From Streptomyces griseoviridis (GTDB lineage Bacteria > Actinomycetota > Actinomycetes > Streptomycetales > Streptomycetaceae), in NCBI RefSeq assembly GCF_005222485.1, contig NZ_CP029078.1, positions 6,227,501 through 6,291,500 on the forward strand: 64,000 nt of DNA, in the 5' to 3' direction. The position numbers and the translations under genes are program-made. The notes beneath the pieces are model-generated. The model ran no database searches, was not told the DNA's origin, and saw only the letters and a list, made by a program, of their open reading frames with translations. Within the stretch, counting starts at the first letter, position 1; each line of letters begins with the position of its first letter. Shown piece after piece: positions 35,829 to 47,034 of the stretch.

Positions 35829-36930
35829 CCGCGGCAGACCGCGCGGGGTGCCGACCAGCGCGGCCGAGAACCTGCTGCCCACCGGGGTCAGGCGCACCAG
35901 CGGCGGAGGCGGCGGCGGGCAGGGCGCCGGCCGCACCCGCGCCGACCGCCGCAGGCTCCAGCGCAAGGTCAAACGACGGCGGCGGCGCAGCGCGGTCAAG
36001 GAGATACCGCTCCTGGTCGGCGTCGCGGTCCTGATCGCGCTGGTCCTGAAGACGTTCCTGCTCCAGGCGTTCGTGATCCCGTCGGGCTCCATGGAACAGA
36101 CCATCCAGATCGGCGACCGCGTCCTGGTCGACAAGTTCACACCGTGGTTCGGCTCCAAGCCTCAGCGCGGCGACGTCGTCGTCTTCAAGGACCCCGGCGG
36201 CTGGCTCCAGGACGAGCAGAGCACCACCAAGAAGAACGACCCGATCGTCGTCAAGCAGGTCAAGGAGGGGCTCACCTTCATCGGCCTGCTGCCCTCCGAC
36301 AACGAGAAGGACCTCATCAAGAGGGTCGTCGGCGTCGGCGGCGACCGCGTCACGTGCTGTGACGCGCAGGGCCGGGTGACCGTCAACGGCGTTCCGCTCG
36401 ACGAGGGCGCCTACCTGTATCCCGGCAACGCCCCCTCCACGCAGGCGTTCGACATCACCGTCCCGCGGGGGCGGCTGTGGGTGATGGGGGACCACCGGGC
36501 CAACTCGGCGGACTCCCGCGCCCACCAGGACACCGACTACGGCGGCACCGTCTCCGAGAACTCCGTGGTGGGACGCGCGATGGTCATCGCGTGGCCTTTC
36601 GGACACTGGAACACCCTCAAGGAACCTAAAACTTTCTCCTCGGTCTCCAACTCCGTGTCGGGGGCGACCGCCGTTCCCCAGGTGTCGCATAGGGTTGCCC
36701 CCGACGATCCGAACGGATCGATCCGACTCCCGACCCCTGCGGAACTCCCGCTCGTTATGGGAGTGGTGGGCCTGCGCCGTGTGTGGCGCGGGCGGTGGCA
36801 CGGAGTAAGGAGTTGGCGTGGGGGATGTGGCGGTTGGCGCACGGTCCGGACACGACGGCGAGGAGCACCGCGGACGTCCCGTGGACGCGGCGGACCCGGC
36901 CGGGAACGGCGCCGTGAACTCCGGGAGTGA
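35821..36930 (+). CDS. sipX: Type I signal peptidase (second, SipX-like)
   Basis: 369 residues from ATG 35821, which overlaps the end of sipW. A basic Arg/Gly N-terminal part (to about 62) precedes the membrane helix EIPLLVGVAVLIALVLKTFLLQAF. Catalytic Ser in IPSGSMEQT and Lys in LIKRVVGVGGDRV; GDHRANSADSR is box E. An insert (GGWLQDEQSTTKKNDP...) sits before the Lys. A short hydrophobic segment (LPLVMGVVGL) near residue 310 is followed by an Arg/Gly-rich tail that reads across the first 113 nt of sipY. The tail may be real or the consequence of a lost stop codon. Confidence 0.88.
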   Translation: MGNRGRPRGVPTSAAENLLPTGVRRTSGGGGGGQGAGRTRADRRRLQRKVKRRRRRSAVKEIPLLVGVAVLIALVLKTFLLQAFVIPSGSMEQTIQIGDRVLVDKFTPWFGSKPQRGDVVVFKDPGGWLQDEQSTTKKNDPIVVKQVKEGLTFIGLLPSDNEKDLIKRVVGVGGDRVTCCDAQGRVTVNGVPLDEGAYLYPGNAPSTQAFDITVPRGRLWVMGDHRANSADSRAHQDTDYGGTVSENSVVGRAMVIAWPFGHWNTLKEPKTFSSVSNSVSGATAVPQVSHRVAPDDPNGSIRLPTPAELPLVMGVVGLRRVWRGRWHGVRSWRGGCGGWRTVRTRRRGAPRTSRGRGGPGRERRRELRE

Positions 36931-37810
36931 CACCGGACGACCTGCCGACGAGGTCCCCGGGCCCGACGCGCAGACCGGGTCCGACGGCCAGGGGCCGGGC
37001 GACGACGCTCCCCCGCAGCGGCAGCAGCGCTCCTTCTGGAAGGAACTGCCGATCCTGATCGGCATCGCGCTGGTGCTCGCGCTGATCATCAAGACGTTCC
37101 TGGTGCAGGCGTTCTCGATCCCGTCGGACTCGATGCAGAACACCCTCCAGCAGGGCGACCGGGTCCTGGTGGACAAGCTCACCCCGTGGTTCGGCTCCGA
37201 GCCCGAGCGCGGCGAGGTCGTCGTCTTCCACGACCCGGACAACTGGCTGGCGGGCGAGCCCACGGCCAACCCGAACGCCCTCCAGAAGGTCCTCAGCTGG
37301 ATCGGCCTGATGCCGTCCGCCGAGGAGAAGGACCTCATCAAGCGGGTCATCGGGGTCGGCGGCGACACCGTCTCCTGCAAGAACTCCGGCCCGCTGAAGG
37401 TCAACGGCAAGGCGCTCAACGACGCCTCGTTCGTCTACCCGGGCAACACCCCGTGCAGCGTCGACGACCAGGGCGGCCAGTTCACCGTCAAGATCCCCAA
37501 GGGCTACCTCTGGGTGATGGGCGACCACCGGCAGAACTCCCGCGACTCCCGCTACAACCAGGACGACGCGCACCACGGCATGGTCCCGGTGAAGGACGTC
37601 GTCGGCCGCGCCATCGTGATCGCCTGGCCGGTCAACCGCTGGAGCACCCTCCCGGTCCCCGACACCTTCGACCAGCCCGGCCTGAGCGACCAGAAGACGT
37701 CAGCGGCGCCCCTGACGGTCGCGCCGAACGCCGTCGCCCTCGTCGGCGCGGTCCCGGTGGCCCTGTGGTGGCGCCGGCGCAGGATCGCGCCTGAGGTCAC
37801 GAAGGGCTGA
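36818..37810 (+). CDS. sipY: Type I signal peptidase (third, SipY-like)
   Basis: 330 residues from GTG 36818, which has AAGGAG five bases upstream, so the 113-nt overlap with sipX seems genuine; GTG 36917 is a later in-frame alternative. Acidic, Gly/Pro/Asp-rich N-terminus (to about 70), membrane helix ELPILIGIALVLALIIKTFLVQAF, catalytic Ser in IPSDSMQN and Lys in LIKRVIGVGGDTV, box E GDHRQNSRDSR. A C-terminal hydrophobic segment (NAVALVGAVPVALWW) would be the second membrane span. The SDSM in place of SGSM is a known variant. Confidence 0.92.
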   Translation: MGDVAVGARSGHDGEEHRGRPVDAADPAGNGAVNSGSDTGRPADEVPGPDAQTGSDGQGPGDDAPPQRQQRSFWKELPILIGIALVLALIIKTFLVQAFSIPSDSMQNTLQQGDRVLVDKLTPWFGSEPERGEVVVFHDPDNWLAGEPTANPNALQKVLSWIGLMPSAEEKDLIKRVIGVGGDTVSCKNSGPLKVNGKALNDASFVYPGNTPCSVDDQGGQFTVKIPKGYLWVMGDHRQNSRDSRYNQDDAHHGMVPVKDVVGRAIVIAWPVNRWSTLPVPDTFDQPGLSDQKTSAAPLTVAPNAVALVGAVPVALWWRRRRIAPEVTKG

Positions 37811-37830
37811 CCGGCCCACGTACCGCCGGG

Positions 37831-37844
37831 TAGGGTGCGGATCC
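37831..37844 (+). promoter_or_regulatory. Candidate leaderless promoter of sipZ
   Basis: TAGGGT (37831-37836) stands eight bases before ATG 37845 without a ribosome binding site, as for several other genes in the window. It would let sipZ and the Nudix gene be transcribed independently of sipWXY. Confidence 0.4.
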
Positions 37845-38630
37845 ATGGGTGGCGAGAGCACGACACGTACGGCCCCGCACGGCGGCGGCACCGGCACCGC
37901 GCGGGCGGGCGGCAGGCTCGGACAGCGGCTGTCCGGCCTCGCGGTGGGACTCGGCATCGTGATGTTCCTCGGCGGATTCGCCTGGGGAGCGGTGCTCTAC
38001 CGGCCCTACACCGTGCCGACCGGCTCCATGTCGCCCACCATCGCCGCCGGTGACCGCGTCCTGGCCCAGCGGATCGACGGCGACGAGATACGCCGGGGCG
38101 ACGTCGTCGTCTTCGACGACAGGTCCTGGGTCACCAACGCGTCCGTCGTCAAGCGTGTGGTCGCGGTCGGCGGCGACACGGTCGCCTGCTGCACCGACGG
38201 CAGGCTGACCGTCGACGGCAAGCCGATCGACGAGCCCTACCTGCCCAAGGGCAGCCTCGCCGAGACCACCGGCTTCCCCACCGTGAAGGTCCCCGAGGGA
38301 CGGCTGTTCCTGCTCGGCGACGAACGCCAGGGCTCCCTCGACTCCACCGCCCACCTCACCGACGCCGCCGGCGGCACGGTCGCGCGCGGCGCCGTGAAGG
38401 CCCGCGTGGACGCCGTGGTCTGGCCGATGGACGGCATGCTCCCCAAGCCCACCGGCTTCGAGACCCTCGGCGCCCTCTCAGAGCCGGGCCCGCTGCGCCC
38501 GATCGTCGCGCTGATCGTCGCGGGCGCGGTGCTGGTGCTCGGCGGCGGCGCCTACGGGCCGCTCGCCGGACTGTTCGGCCGCCGCCGAGGCGCGGCCCGC
38601 ACCCGGACGGAGCCCGTGGGTGCCCGCTGA
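37845..38630 (+). CDS. sipZ: Type I signal peptidase (fourth, SipZ-like)
   Basis: 261 residues from ATG 37845. N-terminal membrane helix LSGLAVGLGIVMFLGGFAWGAVLY, catalytic Ser in VPTGSMSPT and Lys in VVKRVVAVGGDTV, box E GDERQGSLDS (His replaced by Glu in GDHR, unlike its neighbours). C-terminal membrane helix LRPIVALIVAGAVLVLGGGAYG and an Arg-rich tail. The most divergent of the four. Overlaps the Nudix gene by 11 nt. Confidence 0.9.
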   Translation: MGGESTTRTAPHGGGTGTARAGGRLGQRLSGLAVGLGIVMFLGGFAWGAVLYRPYTVPTGSMSPTIAAGDRVLAQRIDGDEIRRGDVVVFDDRSWVTNASVVKRVVAVGGDTVACCTDGRLTVDGKPIDEPYLPKGSLAETTGFPTVKVPEGRLFLLGDERQGSLDSTAHLTDAAGGTVARGAVKARVDAVVWPMDGMLPKPTGFETLGALSEPGPLRPIVALIVAGAVLVLGGGAYGPLAGLFGRRRGAARTRTEPVGAR

Positions 38631-39132
38631 ACCCGCCGACACCCCGGGCGACGGCGTGCGCACGGTCGCCCGAGTGGTCCTGCTCGACCCCGACGACCGC
38701 ATCCTGCTCCTGCACGGGCACGAGCCGGACGACACCTCGGACGACTGGTGGTTCACCCCCGGCGGCGGTGTCGAGGGCGACGAGACCTTGGAGGAGGCCG
38801 CCAGGCGGGAACTCCGCGAGGAGACCGGGATCACCGAGATCGAGCTGGGCCCGCTGGTGTGGCGCCGCCGCTGCTCCTTCCCCTTCGCGGGACGGCGCTG
38901 GGACCAGGACGAGTCGTACTTCCTGGCCCGCACGGCCCAGACCGCGACCGAGCCGGCCGGGCTCACCGAACTGGAACGGCGCAGTGTCGCCGGAGCGCGC
39001 TGGTGGACGTGTCGGGAACTGACCCGGGCCCATGAGACGGTGTATCCGACCAGACTCGCCGAGATGCTGACCAGACTGCTCGACGACGGTCCACCGGCCA
39101 CACCCGAGATCCTTGAGACGGAAATCGTCTAG
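38620..39132 (+). CDS. Nudix hydrolase
   Basis: 170 residues from GTG 38620, inside the last codons of sipZ. A complete Nudix box, GGVEGDETLEEAARRELREETGI (about residues 49-71; the pattern GX5EX7REUXEEXGU is matched), hydrolyses nucleoside diphosphates linked to some other group; substrate not deducible. The first strand TVARVVLLDPDDRILLLHGHEPDD and PGGG before the box are typical. Translational coupling to sipZ is probable. Confidence 0.9.
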   Translation: MPAEPADTPGDGVRTVARVVLLDPDDRILLLHGHEPDDTSDDWWFTPGGGVEGDETLEEAARRELREETGITEIELGPLVWRRRCSFPFAGRRWDQDESYFLARTAQTATEPAGLTELERRSVAGARWWTCRELTRAHETVYPTRLAEMLTRLLDDGPPATPEILETEIV

Positions 39133-39188
39133 AGGCTCCCGGTACTGGCGCACAATGGTGGGATCGCACGGCTGAAGGGGAACATGCC

Positions 39189-39497
39189 ATGAGCGCCGAG
39201 GACCTCGAAAAGTACGAGACCGAGATGGAGCTGAAGCTCTACCGGGAGTACCGCGATGTCGTCGGTCTGTTCAAATACGTGATCGAGACCGAGCGGCGTT
39301 TCTATCTCACCAACGACTACGAGATGCAGGTGCACTCGGTCCAGGGTGAGGTCTTCTTCGAGGTGTCGATGGCGGACGCCTGGGTGTGGGACATGTACAG
39401 GCCGGCCCGCTTCGTGAAACAGGTTCGGGTCCTCACGTTCAAGGACGTGAACATCGAAGAGCTGAACAAGAGCGACCTGGAGCTTCCGGGGGGCTGA
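39189..39497 (+). CDS. DUF2469 family protein
   Basis: 102 residues from ATG 39189 (GAAGGGGAAC upstream). Starts [25 protein letters not shown] and contains the aromatic [54 protein letters not shown] stretch, unmistakable for this actinobacterial family of unknown function. Always near yraN and rnhB/signal peptidase genes. No metal or catalytic motif visible. Confidence 0.9.
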   Translation: MSAEDLEKYETEMELKLYREYRDVVGLFKYVIETERRFYLTNDYEMQVHSVQGEVFFEVSMADAWVWDMYRPARFVKQVRVLTFKDVNIEELNKSDLELPGG

Positions 39498-39622
39498 CGG
39501 GCGGAGCGTGGACGACCGTCACTCGTGAGGGTGGCGGAGTTGTCCACAATCACCGAGCCGTCCACCAAGATCCACATCTTGGGTGCGGTCGCGTGACATT
39601 GGGCGCCGGAGGTGGTGCCCAC

Positions 39623-40078
39623 ATGAGCACATACGGCAGGACACAGGACAGCACGGACGGCGGGACACACGGACCCGCGAACGCGAACGCGACCGCGAAC
39701 GCGACCACGAACGGCGACGCGCGCCGTGGCGCGCTGGGCAGGTACGGCGAGGAGCTGGCCGCCCGGCGGCTCGCCGAGGCCGGGATGACGGTCCTTGCGC
39801 GCAACTGGCGCTGCGGCAGGACCGGCGAGATCGACATCGTGGCCGGCGACGGCGACACCCTCGTCGTCTGCGAGGTCAAGACCCGCAGGGGCGGCTCCTA
39901 CGAGCATCCGATGGCCGCGGTGACCCCCGACAAGGCGCGGCGGCTGCGGGACCTCGCCGAGCGCTGGATCCACACCCACGGCGGGGCCCCGCCCGGCGGC
40001 GTCCGGATCGACCTGGTCGGGGTCACCCTCCCCGACCGCGGCGCACCCGTGGTCGAGCACGCGCGGGGGGTGGCCTGA
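39623..40078 (+). CDS. yraN: UPF0102 / YraN family endonuclease-like protein
   Basis: 151 residues from ATG 39623 (GGAGGTG ten bases upstream). The restriction-endonuclease-like core has [25 protein letters not shown], the acidic pair [23 protein letters not shown] (D and ExK catalytic-type residues, about 73-95) and the C-terminal RIDLVGV. The first 35 residues are low complexity with an Ala-Asn-Thr run ([14 protein letters not shown]) coded by short GCGAAC repeats. Ends one base before the comM-like ATG, standard yraN-comM-dprA order, which links it to handling of foreign or damaged DNA. Confidence 0.9.
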   Translation: MSTYGRTQDSTDGGTHGPANANATANATTNGDARRGALGRYGEELAARRLAEAGMTVLARNWRCGRTGEIDIVAGDGDTLVVCEVKTRRGGSYEHPMAAVTPDKARRLRDLAERWIHTHGGAPPGGVRIDLVGVTLPDRGAPVVEHARGVA

Positions 40079-40079
40079 C

Positions 40080-41693
40080 ATGGGGTTCGCACGGACCTGC
40101 TCGGTGGCGCTGGTCGGCGTCGAGGGAGTCGTCGTCGAGGTCCAGGCCGACCTGGAGCCCGGGGTGGCCGCGTTCACGCTGGTCGGGCTGCCGGACAAGA
40201 GCCTGAGCGAGAGCCGGGACCGGGTACGGGCGGCGGTGGTCAACTCCGGGACGGCGTGGCCGTCGAAGAAACTCACCGTGGGGCTGAGCCCGGCCTCGGT
40301 GCCCAAGGCCGGCTCCGGGTTCGACCTCGCCGTCGCCTGCGCGATCCTCGGCGCCGCCGAGCGGATCGACCCCCGCGTGATGGTGGACCTCGTGATGATC
40401 GGGGAGCTGGGTCTCGACGGGCGGGTGCGGCCGGTCCGGGGCATCCTGCCCGCGGTGATCGCCGCCGCCGACGCGGGCTACGACCAGGTCGTCGTGCCCG
40501 AGTGCGCCGCCGCCGAGGCGTCGCTCGTGCCCGGGGTCTCGGTGCTCGGGGTGCGCAGCCTGCGGCAGCTCATCGCCGTCCTCGCCGACGAACCGGTGCC
40601 CGAGGAGGAGCCCGACGACCTCGGCCGCCCCGATCCGCTCATGGCGGGCCTCCGGGTCCCGGGCACCGGCGCGGCCACCGGGATGCACGCGGCGCCCGAC
40701 CAGGGGCACGACCTCGCCGACGTGGTCGGCCAGCTGTCGGCCAGGACGGCCGTCGAGGTCGCCGCCGCCGGAGGCCACCACCTCTTCCTGGAGGGTCCGC
40801 CGGGCGCGGGCAAGACGATGCTCGCCGAACGGCTGCCCGCGATCCTGCCCGCCCTCGGCCGCCAGGAGTCCCTTGAGGTCACCGCGGTCCACTCGGTGGC
40901 GGGGCTGCTGCCACCGGGCAAACCCATGATCGACGTCGCCCCGTACTGCGCCCCGCACCACTCGGCCACCATGCAGGCGCTGGTGGGCGGCGGACACGGA
41001 ATCGCACGGCCGGGCGCGGTGTCCCTCTCCCACCGGGGCGTGCTCTTTCTCGACGAGACCCCCGAGTTCAGCGGGCAGGCGCTCGACGCGCTGCGCCAGC
41101 CCCTGGAGGCGGGACATGTCGTCATCGCGCGGAGCGCGGGCGTCGTGCGGTTCCCGGCGAAGTTCCTGATGGTGCTCGCGGCCAACCCCTGCCCGTGCGG
41201 CCGGTTCACCCTCGCGGACGACTTCTGCGAGTGCCCGCCGTCCGCGATCCGCCGCTACCAGGCCCGCCTCTCCGGGCCGCTGCTCGACCGGGTCGACCTC
41301 CGGGTCCAGGTGGACCGGGTGACCCGGGCCCAGCTGACCGAGCGCGGGGCCAGGGGCGAGTCGACGGCGGCGGTCGCCGACCGGGTCAGGGCGGCGCGGG
41401 AACGGGCCGCGGCCCGCCTCGCCGGCACCCCGTGGCGCTCCAACAGCGAGGTGCCGGGACGCGAGCTGCGCAGCCGGTGGCACGCGGAGCGGGGCGCCAT
41501 GGACGAGGCCGAGGGCGGTCTCGAACGGGGCGTCCTCACCGCCCGCGGGCTCGACCGGGTCCTGCGGGTCGCCTGGAGCGTCGCCGACCTGGTCGGCCAC
41601 GCCAGGCCCGACGCGACGGACGTGGCGCTGGCACTGCAACTGCGCACGGGGGTGCCCCGAGGGGTGCCGATGGCCATCGGGGGATTGCGGTGA
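40080..41693 (+). CDS. comM: YifB/ComM family Mg-chelatase-like AAA+ ATPase
   Basis: 537 residues from ATG 40080, one base after the yraN stop. N-terminal Lon-like domain (EVQADLEPGVAAFTLVGLPDKSLSESRDRVRAAVVNSG), Walker A LEGPPGAGKTMLAERLP (about residues 235-251), Walker B GVLFLDETPEFSG (about 319-331) and a zinc-binding loop NPCPCGRFT...CECP (about 370-390), then SGPLLDRVDLRVQV. In Gram-negatives ComM is a hexameric branch-migration helicase for transformation; in actinomycetes its task is not established. Overlaps the dprA GTG by four bases. Confidence 0.92.
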   Translation: MGFARTCSVALVGVEGVVVEVQADLEPGVAAFTLVGLPDKSLSESRDRVRAAVVNSGTAWPSKKLTVGLSPASVPKAGSGFDLAVACAILGAAERIDPRVMVDLVMIGELGLDGRVRPVRGILPAVIAAADAGYDQVVVPECAAAEASLVPGVSVLGVRSLRQLIAVLADEPVPEEEPDDLGRPDPLMAGLRVPGTGAATGMHAAPDQGHDLADVVGQLSARTAVEVAAAGGHHLFLEGPPGAGKTMLAERLPAILPALGRQESLEVTAVHSVAGLLPPGKPMIDVAPYCAPHHSATMQALVGGGHGIARPGAVSLSHRGVLFLDETPEFSGQALDALRQPLEAGHVVIARSAGVVRFPAKFLMVLAANPCPCGRFTLADDFCECPPSAIRRYQARLSGPLLDRVDLRVQVDRVTRAQLTERGARGESTAAVADRVRAARERAAARLAGTPWRSNSEVPGRELRSRWHAERGAMDEAEGGLERGVLTARGLDRVLRVAWSVADLVGHARPDATDVALALQLRTGVPRGVPMAIGGLR

Positions 41694-43063
41694 GGGGCGC
41701 CGGGGGACGGGACGGAGCGGACGCGGGAGACGCGGGAGACGGGGGAGGCCACTGGGGTCGGGGCGGCTTCGGTTCGGATGACGGGGGAGAAGGGAGAGAC
41801 GACGGAGGCACGGGAGGTCCGTGGGGTGCGGGCGGCTCCGGTGCGGGGTGTGACGGTGGCGGTGGCCTCGGCGACGGCGACCACGCGCTCGGTTCGGACT
41901 CCGGGGCCCGTGCCTTCCTCACCCGGGTGCTCGAACCCGGGGACGAGGTGGGCGGGCGGTGGCTCCGGGAGTGGGGGGCCGTCGAGGTGGCGCGGCGGCT
42001 GCGGGACGGCGGGCCGCAACTCGTCGGGGTGACCGACCGGCGGTGGGCCGGGCTGCTGGCACGGGCGCGGGACGGCGGGGCGCGACGGGATCTCGACACC
42101 GCCCGCCGGGCGGGCGTGCGGTTCGTGTGCCCGGGGGACGTCGAGTGGCCCCGGCAGCTGGACGACCTCGGGGACGGCCGGCCGCTGGGGCTGTGGGTGC
42201 GGGGGCGGCCCAGCCTGCGGATGTGGGCGCTCAGATCCGTCGCCGTGGTCGGCGCCCGCGCCTGCACCGAGTACGGCGCCCAGGTGGCCGCCACCCTCGC
42301 CTCCGGCCTCGCCGAACGCGGCTGGGTGGTGGTGTCCGGCGGTGCCTTCGGGGTCGACGGCGCCGCGCACCGGGGCGCCCTCGGGGCGGGCGGCGCCACC
42401 GTCGCCGTGCTGGCCTGCGGGGTCGACCGGCCCTACCCGCGCGGGCACACGGAGTTGTTCGCCAGGATCGCGGAACAGGGACTGGTGATCGGCGAGTTGC
42501 CGCCCGGCGAGCATCCGACGGCCAGCAGATTCGTCGTCCGCAACCGGGTCATCGCCGCCCTGACCAGGGGCACCGTCGTCGTGGAGGCCGCCCACCGCAG
42601 CGGCTCCCTGTCCACCGCGCGGGCCGCGCTGCGGCTCGGGCGGCACACCATGGGGGTGCCGGGTCCTGTCACCAGCGGGCTCTCCGCCGGGGTGCACGAA
42701 CTGCTGCGCGCGGACGCCGTGCTGGTCACCGGCGCGGCGGAAGTCGTCGAGCTGGTGGGGGAGATGGGCGACCTCGCACCGGTGGGACAGGGGCCCGTGC
42801 TCCCGCGCGACCTGCTCGAACCCGCCGCCCGGCAGGTCCTCGCCGCGCTGCCGGGCAGCGGCACGGCCGGGGTCGCCCTGATCGCCCGCGGGGCGCAGAC
42901 CACCGAGGACGACGCGGTCGCGAGGCTGTACGAGCTCCGCTCACTCGGGTACGTCGAACGACATGGCGACGGCTGGAAGTTGACACGCCAGGCGGTGATC
43001 TCGGTCCGCGCGCCCCGAAGTCGGCGCGGACCGGGCGGGCTGGGCCGTCCGGGGGAAGCCTGA
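41690..43063 (+). CDS. dprA: DNA processing protein DprA (with Gly/Asp-rich N-terminal extension)
   Basis: 457 residues from GTG 41690, which overlaps the comM stop; other in-frame GTG codons downstream are possible starts. Residues 1-65 are almost entirely Gly/Asp/Ala from GGGGAC-like repeats. Then a helical N-terminal domain ([29 protein letters not shown]) and the Rossmann fold: [14 protein letters not shown] [76 protein letters not shown] and [34 protein letters not shown], ending in a winged-helix DprA domain. Loads RecA onto single-stranded DNA. Frame and core are intact. Confidence 0.93.
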   Translation: MRGAGGRDGADAGDAGDGGGHWGRGGFGSDDGGEGRDDGGTGGPWGAGGSGAGCDGGGGLGDGDHALGSDSGARAFLTRVLEPGDEVGGRWLREWGAVEVARRLRDGGPQLVGVTDRRWAGLLARARDGGARRDLDTARRAGVRFVCPGDVEWPRQLDDLGDGRPLGLWVRGRPSLRMWALRSVAVVGARACTEYGAQVAATLASGLAERGWVVVSGGAFGVDGAAHRGALGAGGATVAVLACGVDRPYPRGHTELFARIAEQGLVIGELPPGEHPTASRFVVRNRVIAALTRGTVVVEAAHRSGSLSTARAALRLGRHTMGVPGPVTSGLSAGVHELLRADAVLVTGAAEVVELVGEMGDLAPVGQGPVLPRDLLEPAARQVLAALPGSGTAGVALIARGAQTTEDDAVARLYELRSLGYVERHGDGWKLTRQAVISVRAPRSRRGPGGLGRPGEA

Positions 43064-44080
43064 CACCGTTGCAAATTCCCGCAGTTGACGTCGGGACCGG
43101 GTCGCGCGGCGCGATCGGCGTGACCCGGCGGGGGTGTCAACAGGAACGTATCTGCGCACGCCTCCCGCCGGGCTCCTCGCGCACTGCGACGTGTCAGTCA
43201 CGCTACGCTCACAAGGATCGCGACCAAGGCGGCCAACTCGACAGCAGACCGACACCTCACCAAGGCACCCCCACTTCACGGCAGAACGGCACAAGGCGAC
43301 GAATGCCTCAGCACACCTCCGGGTCCGACCGGGCGGCCATCCCCCCAGCCGCCCGTGACGGTGGCGGCGTCCGGCCGCCGGCGCCGTCGACGCTCGACGA
43401 ACTGTGGCGGTCGTACAAGACGACGGGCGACGAGCGGTTGCGGGAGCAGCTGATCCTGCACTACTCGCCGCTGGTGAAGTACGTCGCGGGCCGGGTGAGC
43501 GTCGGCCTGCCGCCCAACGTCGAGCAGGCCGACTTCGTCTCCTCCGGGGTGTTCGGGCTGATCGACGCGATCGAGAAGTTCGACGTCGACCGGGAGATCA
43601 AGTTCGAGACGTACGCGATCACCCGGATCCGGGGCGCGATGATCGACGAGCTGCGCGCGCTCGACTGGATCCCGCGATCCGTGCGGCAGAAGGCGCGGAA
43701 CGTGGAGCGGGCGTACGCGACCCTGGAGGCGCGGCTCAGGCGCACCCCCTCGGAGGGCGAGGTGGCCGCCGAGCTGGGCATCGCGGTCGACGACCTGCAC
43801 GCGGTGTTCAGCCAGTTGTCGCTGGCCAACGTAGTGGCGCTGGAGGAACTGCTGCACGTGGGCGGCGAGAGCGGCGACCGGCTCAGCCTCATGGACACCC
43901 TGGAGGACACCGCCGCCGACAACCCGGTGGAGGTCGCCGAGGACCGGGAGCTGCGGCGGTTCCTGGCGCGGGCCATCAACACGCTGCCCGACCGTGAGAA
44001 GACCGTCGTGACCCTCTACTACTACGAGGGGCTCACGCTCGCGGAGATCGGCAACGTGCTCGGGGTCACCGAGAGCCGGG

Positions 44081-45736
<1,656 letters not shown>

Positions 45737-46006
45737 GCTCGTACCGTGACGGGAAACGGGCGAGCGCGGCCCGGCCCTGTGGAGTACTCGTCGGTTGTGG
45801 ACAACGGCGTCACCCGGTACCTCGCGGGTCCCGTACACTTCTTCTGGCGATCCGGGTCACCGGGTCGACTTCGCACGCCCCGGCACGAGGCCCTCACCGG
45901 CCCGTGTCAGCGCCCCTCGGTCCTTCGTGGCAGGGCGCACGCGGGCGTCAGGCGCGGAAGCCGTCCGGCATCCGCGGCACAACCGAGAAATCCAAGGAGA
46001 ACGGCC

Positions 46007-46939
46007 ATGGCCGTCGTCACGATGCGGGAGCTGCTGGAAAGCGGCGTCCACTTCGGTCACCAGACCCGTCGCTGGAACCCGAAGATGAAGCGCTTCATCT
46101 TCACCGAGCGCAACGGCATCTACATCATCGACCTGCTCCAGTCGCTGTCGTACATCGACCGCGCCTACGAGTTCGTCAAGGAGACCGTCGCCCACGGCGG
46201 CACGGTCATGTTCGTCGGCACGAAGAAGCAGGCGCAGGAGGCCATCGCCGAGCAGGCCACCCGCGTCGGCATGCCCTACGTCAACCAGCGCTGGCTGGGC
46301 GGCATGCTCACCAACTTCTCCACCGTCTACAAGCGTCTGCAGCGCCTCAAGGAGCTTGAGCAGATCGACTTCGACGACGTCGCCGCGTCGGGTCTCACCA
46401 AGAAGGAGCTTCTCGTGCTGTCGCGCGAGAAGGCCAAGCTGGAGAAGACCCTCGGTGGTATCCGCGAGATGCAGAAGGTGCCCAGCGCCGTCTGGATCGT
46501 GGACACCAAGAAGGAGCACATCGCGGTCGGTGAGGCCCGGAAGCTCAACATCCCGGTCGTCGCCATCCTCGACACCAACTGCGACCCCGACGAGGTCGAC
46601 TACAAGATCCCGGGCAACGACGACGCGATCCGCTCCGTCACCCTGCTCACCCGCGTGATCGCCGACGCCGTCGCCGAGGGCCTCATCTCCCGTTCCGGCG
46701 TCGCCACCGGTGACAAGGGCGAGAAGGCCGCCAGCGAGCCGCTGGCCGAGTGGGAGCGCGACCTGCTCGAGGGCGAGAAGAAGGCCGACGACGCCGAGGT
46801 CCAGACCTCCGCCGAGACCGAGAAGGTCGCCGACGCCGAGCAGGCCGAGGCTCCGGCCGAAGCCGCCGTCGAGGCCCCTGCCGAGGAGGCCGCCGAGGCC
46901 CCCGCCGAGGCCCCGGCCGCGGACGCCGAGCAGGCCTGA
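46007..46939 (+). CDS. rpsB: 30S ribosomal protein S2
   Basis: 310 residues from ATG 46007 (AAGGAG eight bases upstream). The complete S2 core starts [32 protein letters not shown] and includes [25 protein letters not shown] and [29 protein letters not shown]. After about residue 250 there is an Ala/Glu/Pro tail of 60 residues ([23 protein letters not shown]), the usual actinobacterial extension. First gene of rpsB-tsf. About 270 nt of upstream sequence hold possible promoters (TACACT near 45835), unproven. Confidence 0.97.
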   Translation: MAVVTMRELLESGVHFGHQTRRWNPKMKRFIFTERNGIYIIDLLQSLSYIDRAYEFVKETVAHGGTVMFVGTKKQAQEAIAEQATRVGMPYVNQRWLGGMLTNFSTVYKRLQRLKELEQIDFDDVAASGLTKKELLVLSREKAKLEKTLGGIREMQKVPSAVWIVDTKKEHIAVGEARKLNIPVVAILDTNCDPDEVDYKIPGNDDAIRSVTLLTRVIADAVAEGLISRSGVATGDKGEKAASEPLAEWERDLLEGEKKADDAEVQTSAETEKVADAEQAEAPAEAAVEAPAEEAAEAPAEAPAADAEQA

Positions 46940-46961
46940 CCCCCTCACCCCTTCGGGTTGT

Positions 46962-46993
46962 GAACGGCGGGGGCCGCGAAGCCCCCGCCGTTC
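46962..46993 (+). terminator. Hairpin (attenuator-like) between rpsB and tsf
   Basis: GAACGGCGGGGG (46962-46973) pairs perfectly with CCCCCGCCGTTC (46982-46993) around an eight-base loop, 22 nt after rpsB and 41 nt before tsf. In rpsB-tsf operons such a stem commonly lets part of transcription stop so that S2 exceeds EF-Ts. Confidence 0.6.
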
Positions 46994-47034
46994 GGCCCGT
47001 AGATCTTCAGACTTCGAGAGAGATTCCAGGAATC

